From contig NZ_PTXL01000016.1 of assembly GCF_004343775.1 (NCBI RefSeq), positions 62,001 through 126,000 of the forward strand: 64,000 bases of DNA, read 5' to 3'. The number at the start of each line of letters is the position of its first letter. The stretch's first letter is position 1. This stretch comes from Burkholderia sp. SRS-46. GTDB lineage: Bacteria; Pseudomonadota; Gammaproteobacteria; Burkholderiales; Burkholderiaceae. This document shows positions 7,945-15,088 of the stretch, piece by piece. A program made the translations under genes and the position numbers. The notes under the pieces were generated by a model. It was not told the origin of the DNA and ran no database searches. It saw only the letters and a program-made list of their open reading frames with translations.

Positions 7945-8262
7945 ATGCCGCTGAACAAAGATTACCTGCAGGGCGCGTACGACGCGTTCGTCAACAGCGC
8001 GATCCAACGGGTGGCCCGTTCGGGCGACCAGGTTTACCACTTCAATATCCCGGCGAACGAGCTGAAGGATGCATTTGGCCTCGAGCGCTTGCGCGACGAG
8101 ACCGTCACGGAAGTGCGCAACTTCTTCGCGCGCAAGGGCGTGGACGCCGACTACGAACAGGGCGAGGGCTTCGACATCACGCTGGACCTGAATCGCGCGT
8201 CGTTGAAACCCGCCGATGCGCGCAACCTGGCGATCGCGCTTGAGGTCGAAAGCGGCCACTGA
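7945..8262 (+). CDS. Hypothetical protein with its own terminator
   Basis: About 105 residues starting MPLNKDYLQGAYDAFVNSAIQR. ATG 7945 is chosen over ATG 7933 because GGAGGG sits at 7935-7940. Upstream, 7888-7915 has a reasonable promoter (TTGACA at 7888 and TATAAT at 7910). The protein is polar, with a helical middle (ERLRDETVTEVRNFFARKGV) and a beta-like end (YEQGEGFDITLDL). An intrinsic terminator follows at 8271-8292, so it is a monocistronic unit. No family recognised. Confidence 0.68.
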   Translation: MPLNKDYLQGAYDAFVNSAIQRVARSGDQVYHFNIPANELKDAFGLERLRDETVTEVRNFFARKGVDADYEQGEGFDITLDLNRASLKPADARNLAIALEVESGH

Positions 8263-8270
8263 CCATGCAG

Positions 8271-8292
8271 ACCCGGCTGCGGCCGGGTTTTT
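8271..8292 (+). terminator. Intrinsic terminator after the 7945 gene
   Basis: ACCCGGC (8271-8277) pairs with GCCGGGT (8282-8288) across TGCG, followed by a run of T to 8292. The stem begins 8 bp after the stop codon. Confidence 0.82.
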
Positions 8293-8455
8293 GTGGCGCA
8301 TCGCAATGCCGATAACTCACATTAGCGGCATTGGCGTCCTGGCGGGGAAGGGTGCGAAATCGGCCTTGTTGGCCGGTCTGCGAGCGCCTATGCTGAATGC
8401 GCGGCGGTCGTTTCGGGGCTCGACAGCCTGACCGCCGCGGTAGTTGGGTTGAATG

Positions 8456-8493
8456 CGGGCCGCCGACATGGGAATGGGTGGCCCGATTTTTTT
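8456..8493 (+). terminator. Intrinsic terminator upstream of the integrase region
   Basis: CGGGCCGCC (8456-8464) pairs with GGTGGCCCG (8477-8485, one G-T wobble), then a run of seven T. No convincing gene lies between this and the terminator at 8271-8292. It may end a short untranslated transcript in 8293-8455 or simply insulate the integrase operon. Confidence 0.65.
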
Positions 8494-8605
8494 AGCGGGC
8501 CGTCTTGTCTGCTAAGTCGTATTAGCAGCCCATTGTTTAATTGCTAGAATACGGCAGTTACCATTTAAATATTTAGGGCCGTGCCCTTTTAAACAGCCGT
8601 TCGCC

Positions 8606-8848
8606 ATGGTGCTCCGCCGTTCCGCCTGCCTGCCCACCCGCGTCACCCGCCGCGATACCCTCGGCCAGCGCTTCGGCGCTGCCGTGTTCACGCTCGCGCC
8701 GTGCCACCGCGACGCGCGCAGTCCGCTCGAGCTCGCGCAGATTCGCGATGCGATCGCGCTGCTCGAGTGCTCCCCCAAGGGGACTTTCTGCGGGACGCAC
8801 GGCGATCGCGTGATCGGTCCGGACGGGGGAGGGCAGCCCAATGGCTAA
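8606..8848 (+). CDS. Small protein overlapping the integrase start
   Basis: An 80-residue frame (MVLRRSACLPTRVTRRDTLG) whose stop codon overlaps the integrase start by 8 bp, suggesting translational coupling. It contains a plausible amphipathic helix (SPLELAQIRDAIALLECSPKG) and a Gly-rich tail. No family recognised. It could be a recombination directionality or accessory factor by position, but nothing in the sequence shows this. GC-rich shadow coding cannot be excluded. Confidence 0.4.
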   Translation: MVLRRSACLPTRVTRRDTLGQRFGAAVFTLAPCHRDARSPLELAQIRDAIALLECSPKGTFCGTHGDRVIGPDGGGQPNG

Positions 8849-11687
8849 CCGTCCGCAAGCGCTCACGGTGCCGCCGCCGGCGACCTACACGCGCACCGAC
8901 TTCGCGGCGTTGCGCGCGCGCATCCAGGGCATCCCCGCGGCGACCATCGCGCGACGCTTCTACGACGTCGAAGACAGCGCAGTGCCGGCCGAGGCCGACG
9001 CGGTCGAGCGGCATCTAATTACGATGCGCAACGAGTTGGTGCGCCTGGCGTTGCTGAACGGTTCCGCAGCGCTGGCCGACCACTTGCGCGCGTCGATGCG
9101 TCAGCACGGTGAACCGAAGCTCACCGCCTTGACGCTGCGCATGGTCGAGGACGCGGCCAAGCTCGCCGCGGCGGCGCCCGCGGCCGATCACGCGCTCGCG
9201 CTGTGGTTCCGGCCACTCGTCGCGCAGCGCCTGGTCGGGGAGGGAATCGCGACGCTCGGCGCATTGATCGCGTACTGCAACCGGCACGGCGGCAGCTGGT
9301 GGCGCTCGATTCCCCGCATTGGCCCGCTGCGTGCGGCCACGCTGATGGCCTGGCTGCGCCGGCACGAGGCGACGCTTGGCGCGCGCGTGGATACCGACGT
9401 CGACGCGACGCCGCTCACGCCCGCACCCGATCGCGCGATCGTGGTCGGGCCGGGTACGAGCGCGCTGGCGCCGCTCGAGCGGCTAGCCGCGCCGATCGAG
9501 CTGTCGGGCGCGGGCGGCACCAATCGCGCGGTCGGGTTCCCGTTCATTCGCGCCGAGCACGACTTGGCGGCCCTGCACGCGTGGCTCGCGCGCTACCGCG
9601 ACCGGCCCGCGACGCTGCGCGCGTACACGCGCGAGATCGAGCGCTTCGTGCTGTGGGCGCTCAAGGTCCGCGGCGTCGCAGTCTCGTCGCTGCGCGTCGA
9701 GGACTGCGACGCGTACAAGGATTTTTTAGCGCAGCCGAACGCTGACTTCTGCGGACCCAAGCGCCCGCGCGCGAGTGGCCGCTGGCGGCCATTTACCGGC
9801 TCGCTGTCGGCCGACAGCCAGGCCTATGCGGTGCGCACGCTGCGCATGGCGTTCGACTGGCTCGTCAAGGTCCGCTATCTGGCCGGCAACCCGTTCAGCG
9901 CGGTGACGCTGCCGGCCACACTCACGCGCGAGTGGTCGCTGCAGGTTGAACGCGCGCTGGCCCCGGAACTGTTGCGCACGCTGCGCGACGCGCTGGATGC
10001 GCACTGCGCGCGGTCGGACGATGACGCCGCGCAATGGCGGATCGCGCGTGCGGCGATCGGTCTGATGGTCGATTCGGGCCTGCGCCGCGCCGAAGCGGCG
10101 CGTGCGCGGCGCAGCGGCGTCAAGCGCGTCGACGGCATCAAGGGGCAATCGGTGTGGACGCTTACGCTGGTCGGCAAGCGCAGCAAGGTGCGCACAGTGC
10201 CGGTCAGCCCGGCGACGTTCGAGGCGCTGCGCGCGCACTGGGTGGATCGCGGACTCACGTGGGAAGGCGGTGATCCGAACGCTGCGGCGGCCAACGATCC
10301 GCCGCTGATCGCGCCGCTGGTGATTCCTGGCACCGCAGCGGCTCAAGGGCGGCACGGCGAGCAGCCGGCCGCCTATGCCCCCGATGCGCTCGGGCGCCTG
10401 GTACGGACTGCGCTCAAGCGCCTGCAGGTTGAGCTGCAGCGCTGGGGCGCGTTGTCGCTGTGGGACGCCGCGCAGCTGCAGAAGACCAGTGCGCACGCGC
10501 TGCGCCATACGTTCGGCACCGATGCGACCGCGCGCGGTGTGCCGATCGATGTGGTGCAGCAGATTCTCGGCCACGCGTCGCTGGCCACCACGTCGATCTA
10601 CGTGAAGGCGCAGCAGCAGCGCGTGCTCGAGGCGGCGCTCGACTATTACCAGCAGCAGGCGCGGGCGCTGCCCGCCGAATCGGTGCCGCCGATCACGCGC
10701 GAGTCGACATCGTTCGCGCCGCAGTTGATCGGTGACGACGAAGAGGGTGATGCCTTCAGCGCGCGCGACGATGACGAGGTGGCCGGGATGCGGTGCGCCC
10801 CGATCAAGCTCATGATGCGCATCGAGAACGTCGCGCTAGGCGGTCGGGGCCGCGCGCGCACGATTCGTTCGCTCGAGGGCGGCATCCTCGCCGATCACGC
10901 AGCCGAACGCCTCGCGCCTGGCGTGTACGCGCTCAAGGTGCTGCACGAAGACGAGGCGGCACTTGACGTTGCGCTCGACGATCTGTTCGACGAGATCCGC
11001 GACGAAGCGCATCTTCACAATTGCGTGGCCGAGATTGATGCGCAGTGGATCGGCACCGCACGAAGGTGGACCTATCGGGTGCCGGCCGGCAACGTGATTC
11101 CGTTTCCGCATGGGGCGGGTAGTTCGGCGTCGGCCGAAGGAGATATCGTCGAGGCGCCGCCTGGCCCGCGCGTGATACGGCTGCGAGTCAGTCTGCGGGA
11201 CGTGGCGCCGGAAGTCTGGCGTCGCCTCGAGGTGCCGGCCGACATTTCGTTGGCCGAGCTGCACGACGTGATCCAGGCGGCGATGGGCTGGCACGACCGG
11301 CATCGCTACGGGTTCGGGTTTGCGGGGCAGGTTGGGGCGCTCAATCCACTGGCGAGCGGTGCCGCCGACGTGCGGCTCGAGGAGGTGGCTACGATCAGTG
11401 CGGGGCTGATCTACACGTACGATCCGGAAGAAGGCTGGCAGCATGTGATCACGATCGAAGCGATCGGGCCGGCGGCCCTGCGCACGCGCTATCCGCGCTG
11501 CGTCGCCGGCGCCGGGGCGTGCCCACCCGAGGACTGCGGAGGCCCGGCGGGCTATGCGCAGCTGGTGCGCTCGCTCGCCGGCCGTATAACCGACGAAAAG
11601 CGCGAACTGCTGGAATGGCTCGGCGAGCCGTTCGATCCGGACGGGTTCCGGTTAGCCGAGGCGAATGCGCGGCTTGCAGTGCTTTAA
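8841..11687 (+). CDS. Tyrosine recombinase fused to a pRiA4b ORF-3-like domain
   Basis: A 948-residue protein, more than twice a typical integrase. Residues about 1-185 resemble the DUF3701 N-terminal region of some proteobacterial integrases. A SAM-like core-binding region (245-345) follows. The catalytic domain has R415 (SGLRRAEAARARR), H552-x-x-R555 (HALRH), H578 (GHASL) and the nucleophile Y587 (TSIYVKA), so all key residues are present. After a linker of unknown type (about 635-765), residues about 775-935 match the plasmid pRiA4b ORF-3 family (IRLRVSLRDVAPEVWRRLEV, DVIQAAMGWHDRHRYGF, TYDPEEGWQHVITIE, GACPPEDCGG). The frame is unbroken. It heads the defence-like island and may have mobilised it. 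Confidence 0.88.
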   Translation: MANRPQALTVPPPATYTRTDFAALRARIQGIPAATIARRFYDVEDSAVPAEADAVERHLITMRNELVRLALLNGSAALADHLRASMRQHGEPKLTALTLRMVEDAAKLAAAAPAADHALALWFRPLVAQRLVGEGIATLGALIAYCNRHGGSWWRSIPRIGPLRAATLMAWLRRHEATLGARVDTDVDATPLTPAPDRAIVVGPGTSALAPLERLAAPIELSGAGGTNRAVGFPFIRAEHDLAALHAWLARYRDRPATLRAYTREIERFVLWALKVRGVAVSSLRVEDCDAYKDFLAQPNADFCGPKRPRASGRWRPFTGSLSADSQAYAVRTLRMAFDWLVKVRYLAGNPFSAVTLPATLTREWSLQVERALAPELLRTLRDALDAHCARSDDDAAQWRIARAAIGLMVDSGLRRAEAARARRSGVKRVDGIKGQSVWTLTLVGKRSKVRTVPVSPATFEALRAHWVDRGLTWEGGDPNAAAANDPPLIAPLVIPGTAAAQGRHGEQPAAYAPDALGRLVRTALKRLQVELQRWGALSLWDAAQLQKTSAHALRHTFGTDATARGVPIDVVQQILGHASLATTSIYVKAQQQRVLEAALDYYQQQARALPAESVPPITRESTSFAPQLIGDDEEGDAFSARDDDEVAGMRCAPIKLMMRIENVALGGRGRARTIRSLEGGILADHAAERLAPGVYALKVLHEDEAALDVALDDLFDEIRDEAHLHNCVAEIDAQWIGTARRWTYRVPAGNVIPFPHGAGSSASAEGDIVEAPPGPRVIRLRVSLRDVAPEVWRRLEVPADISLAELHDVIQAAMGWHDRHRYGFGFAGQVGALNPLASGAADVRLEEVATISAGLIYTYDPEEGWQHVITIEAIGPAALRTRYPRCVAGAGACPPEDCGGPAGYAQLVRSLAGRITDEKRELLEWLGEPFDPDGFRLAEANARLAVL

Positions 11688-11842
11688 CGTCTACGGGACA
11701 TTGTGTATTTGGGACGCTGTCCGGATTCCAGCCGTTGTGCTGGCGCCGGCTTGTCTTGGCATATTTCTGCAAGGCCGTTGGCCTGCTGGAGATTGTGCTG
11801 ACGCGATACAATCTGGCCAACTCTGAACTGAGACCTTTCACC

Positions 11843-13630
11843 ATGTCCAAACCAGCCCGTCAGGCTTGGGTCGATCCCGCTGTCGATCCGCTCACGCGAT
11901 ATGCCGCGTGCAAGGCGATGGCGCGGGGGTACGCCGAAGCACGCAAGACCGAAAAGACCCGCATCTCCCATGCGCGGGCGTTCTGTACCGCCGTCATCGT
12001 GAGTTATTGGGCGACGTTGTGCGAACGGCATAAGACGGCAATGAAAGTTCGGCCGATGCCCTTGTCCGCACCGACCCTCGCAATCGACGTACAACGAACG
12101 GCTCAGGATGTGGGCAGCCTTATCGCCGAGTTTCCGGTAGAAGATGCCGGATATCTCATCGGCTCGATCTACACGGTTATGCTGCCGCCCGCGCTGCGTT
12201 CTCAACTCGGCGCGTATTACACGCCCCCGCCGTTGGTTGCACGCTTGCTTGATCTCGCTGAACAAGCAGGTTTTGACTTCACTCACGGCACCGCAATCGA
12301 CCCGGCGTGTGGCGGAGGCGCATTTCTCGCGCCGGTCGCGTTACGGATGTGGCAGCGGGATAAGGGCGCGTCTCCGGAATGGACCTTCAGGCGCATTTCG
12401 AAGCGATTGCGCGGGATTGAAATTGATCCGTTCGCCGCATGGATGACGCGGGTTCTGCTCGAAGCAGCCCTGATGCCGCTTTGTGTGGCTGCCAAGCGTC
12501 GACTACCCGACCTGGTTACCGTCGCCGACGCGCTGCGGCCGCAAGACGTCGGCACCTTTGACCTGGTGATTGGCAATCCCCCTTACGGGCGCGTCACCCT
12601 GGACGAGCCGATGCGCAATCATTACGCTCGGTCGCTTTACGGTCACGCGAATCTTTATGGCCTCTTCACCGATCTCGCCTTGCGGCTGGCGAAACCCGAC
12701 GGCGTGGTCGCTTACCTGACGCCTACATCATTTTTGGGTGGGCAGTATTTCAAGGCGTTGCGTCAACTTCTGATTGACGAGGCGGCGCCGGTGGCATTCG
12801 ATTTTGTCGCCGATCGCGAAGGTGTGTTCGATGACGTATTGCAGGAGACGTTGCTGACGGCATACACGCGAAAGCCTCATTGCTTCGCTCCGATTGTCTC
12901 GGTGGTTGTGCCGAAGGGGTTGAACGCTGCGAAGATCGAACGCGTCGGTGAGGTGTCGCTTACCGCAACCGGTGATCCGTGGTTGTTGCCGAGAACTGCA
13001 GTGGATGCATCGTTCCTCAAAGCGATTGCGAACATGCCTACCAGGCTATCGGACCTCGGGTACACGGTTTCAACAGGGCCTTTGGTCTGGAACCGCCACA
13101 AGGCGCAGTTGCGTACCGAGGCAGGCGACGGTGCGCTGCCGCTGATCTGGGCGGAATCGGTCACGTCCGACGGGTTCGTTTTCAGTGCGGACCGTAGAAA
13201 CCACGTGCCGTATATTGCGGTACATGAAGACCAGCCGCATCTGATCATCCGGAAATCGTGTGTGCTCGTTCAACGAACCACGTCGAAGGAGCAGAACCGC
13301 CGTCTGTTGGCCGCGGTGCTGCCGCAGTCGTACTTGGATAAATCGGGCGGCGCCGTCGTTGAGAATCATTTGAACATGATTATCGCGCCGTCGCTGGATG
13401 TGGTCCGTGTTAAGCCAGGCACGATCGAGGCGTTGTTGAACACCGAGGCAGTTGACCGCGCTTTCCGATGCATCAGCGGGAGCGTGGCAGTATCGGCTTA
13501 TGAGCTGAACGCATTGCCACTGCCCAGTATTGATCAGTTGATCGCTTTGGAAAAGTTGATCGACAAAGCCGGTTCGAAACAGGCTGTCGAGCGTGCGGTG
13601 GCCAGCTACTACGGAACGATTGAATTGTGA
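11843..13630 (+). CDS. BsuBI/PstI-type adenine-specific DNA methyltransferase
   Basis: A 595-residue gamma-class N6-adenine methyltransferase. YYTPPPLVARLLDLAE and AIDPACGGGAFLAPVA form the SAM-binding region (motifs X and I). LRGIEIDPFAAW is motif II and VIGNPPYG the catalytic NPPY motif IV. The C-terminal half (about 330-595) would hold target recognition. ATG 11843 is chosen because the protein then begins MSKPARQAW like a normal N-terminus; the open frame runs on upstream through the integrase end without coding character. Its stop overlaps the GTG of the restriction gene (GTGA). It should protect host DNA from the adjacent endonuclease, probably at CTGCAG-like sites if specificity follows PstI/BsuBI. 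Confidence 0.87.
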   Translation: MSKPARQAWVDPAVDPLTRYAACKAMARGYAEARKTEKTRISHARAFCTAVIVSYWATLCERHKTAMKVRPMPLSAPTLAIDVQRTAQDVGSLIAEFPVEDAGYLIGSIYTVMLPPALRSQLGAYYTPPPLVARLLDLAEQAGFDFTHGTAIDPACGGGAFLAPVALRMWQRDKGASPEWTFRRISKRLRGIEIDPFAAWMTRVLLEAALMPLCVAAKRRLPDLVTVADALRPQDVGTFDLVIGNPPYGRVTLDEPMRNHYARSLYGHANLYGLFTDLALRLAKPDGVVAYLTPTSFLGGQYFKALRQLLIDEAAPVAFDFVADREGVFDDVLQETLLTAYTRKPHCFAPIVSVVVPKGLNAAKIERVGEVSLTATGDPWLLPRTAVDASFLKAIANMPTRLSDLGYTVSTGPLVWNRHKAQLRTEAGDGALPLIWAESVTSDGFVFSADRRNHVPYIAVHEDQPHLIIRKSCVLVQRTTSKEQNRRLLAAVLPQSYLDKSGGAVVENHLNMIIAPSLDVVRVKPGTIEALLNTEAVDRAFRCISGSVAVSAYELNALPLPSIDQLIALEKLIDKAGSKQAVERAVASYYGTIEL

Positions 13631-14703
13631 CGCTCTGCGCCATCCCCCCACTCAACATCATCGCCGAACGTTTGCCTCTTATATTTCCAGAGGGTACTGA
13701 GCACCGCAACTATGTGGTGCGTGAAATGGCTGCGCGCACGATCTACGTGATGTTCTACGTCGGTGCCGTTGAAGGGACAGACGAATGGCTGCGGCCGAGC
13801 CAAGTGACCGATATGAGCGACGAGCAGGCAGAGAAGACCGACGAAAGTAGTCGTCGAGCCTGGATCGCAAACTCCATGTCGACGAAGAAGGTTCGACCCG
13901 CGCATGCATGGTACGCCCCCAACAGTCGCGAGCCGGTTCGAGATGAGACCATCCGTACGGGTTTGATTCCCTGTCGTGCCGTTGTCGAGCGCGACGGAAT
14001 CCCCACGACATCGTCCAAACCGAAATACGCACTAAACGCCGAGTTTGCAGCGCTCTTCAATCCTGACCTGACGGATGATGCGCTGGGTTTAGCCATCGAG
14101 ACGTGGCAAACGGCCCACCTCTCAAAAGCGGCAATGTCGCGCTTGCGTTTGATGAAGCGCGGTGCGGCTGTGGCGAAAGATGCCGTTGTAGTAACCTTTC
14201 CCAACGGCGAGACAAGGACACTTGCCCCAGGACCATCGAGCGTGATTGCGAAGGCGGTCATAGAGGTATTTGCGCCGCGCTTCTTAAAGCAGCCGACCGT
14301 GCTTTGGCTATCGGAGTCGGGCAATAAAGTCGTCGCGCGTGACGAAAATCTCGCCAACGAACTGGGTCTAAAGATCGACGTGACGAAGGCGCTTCCTGAC
14401 ATCATCCTCGTTGACTTGGGGGCCGACGATGGTGGTTCGGACATGCTGGTAGTGTTCACGGAGGTGGTCGCGTCCGACGGTCCTATTACTCGCGAGCGAA
14501 AAGTGGCGCTTACTTCGATGGCGTTGGAGGCTGGATTCGACGAACGGCACCTCGCGTTTTTGACCGCATACCTAGATCGCTCTGGACAACCCTTCAGAAA
14601 GAGCATTTCGGAACTGGCTTGGGGATCTTACGCTTGGTGTGCGTCAGAGCCGGAGTACGTGATGGAACTCTGGACCGGAGAAGCCCGCAAACTCACCAAT
14701 TAA
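13627..14703 (+). CDS. BsuBI/PstI-family type II restriction endonuclease
   Basis: A 358-residue protein whose C-terminal half (about 215-350) matches the BsuBI/PstI endonuclease family: LPDIILVDLG, LVVFTEVVASDGPITRERKVAL and FLTAYLDRSGQPFRKSISELAWGSYAW. The D..(E)VxxxxG...K pattern holds the PD-(D/E)xK-type metal site. The N-terminal half is helical, as in the family. It starts at a GTG overlapping the methyltransferase stop, so methylase is made first and endonuclease by coupling, a common safeguard. Together they form a type II R-M system that can also stabilise the plasmid by post-segregational killing. Confidence 0.87.
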   Translation: MTLCAIPPLNIIAERLPLIFPEGTEHRNYVVREMAARTIYVMFYVGAVEGTDEWLRPSQVTDMSDEQAEKTDESSRRAWIANSMSTKKVRPAHAWYAPNSREPVRDETIRTGLIPCRAVVERDGIPTTSSKPKYALNAEFAALFNPDLTDDALGLAIETWQTAHLSKAAMSRLRLMKRGAAVAKDAVVVTFPNGETRTLAPGPSSVIAKAVIEVFAPRFLKQPTVLWLSESGNKVVARDENLANELGLKIDVTKALPDIILVDLGADDGGSDMLVVFTEVVASDGPITRERKVALTSMALEAGFDERHLAFLTAYLDRSGQPFRKSISELAWGSYAWCASEPEYVMELWTGEARKLTN

Positions 14704-15088
14704 AAAGGTTGAACCGCGGCTCTACTTCGGCGCTACGGATTCCTGAACTTGATGGTGACAGGGTGACGCTTGGCGACGGGCGCATTGACGAGCGCAGTGA
14801 ACGTGAAACATCCGCGGTTGCGTCAGGAAGCGGTGAAGCATCACGCGCGGCTTGTGGCCCGACGGGGCAAGTACGCGTCGCTGACGACACCCGTTTAAGG
14901 CGCTTCCGGCTATGAAGCTCCCAGCGCCTGTAACTTCAACGTTCGTACGATGCGGAAAGCTTCCGTATGCCATGTACAACGGTACGCTACGTCCCCGCAA
15001 GATCGATTGAAGCTCAGCAAGCTTGTGCGGTTTGATTCGAAAGGCGTTCATGACGGACGCGCGTCCGACGACTGAGTGAAACGGGAGA
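14704..15088. other. Intergenic region, no supported gene
   Basis: This 385-bp gap lies between the convergent ends of the restriction gene and the minus-strand ATPase. A plus-strand frame near 14775-14898 encodes a basic peptide ending in RRGKYASLTTPV, and a minus-strand frame spans 14722-15132. Neither has a good ribosome-binding site or recognisable domain. It may be the remains of an older gene. I see no repeat or terminator I can support. Confidence 0.4.

Noticed and set aside
8306..8431. Possible 41-residue protein between two terminators
   Set aside because: No ribosome-binding site and no protein-like pattern. A short untranslated RNA is as likely, but I cannot support one.
11843..14703. 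Direct inference that the R-M system cuts CTGCAG
   Set aside because: Family resemblance suggests it, but specificity is not proven. The window itself contains CTGCAG sites, which are uninformative because they could be methylated.
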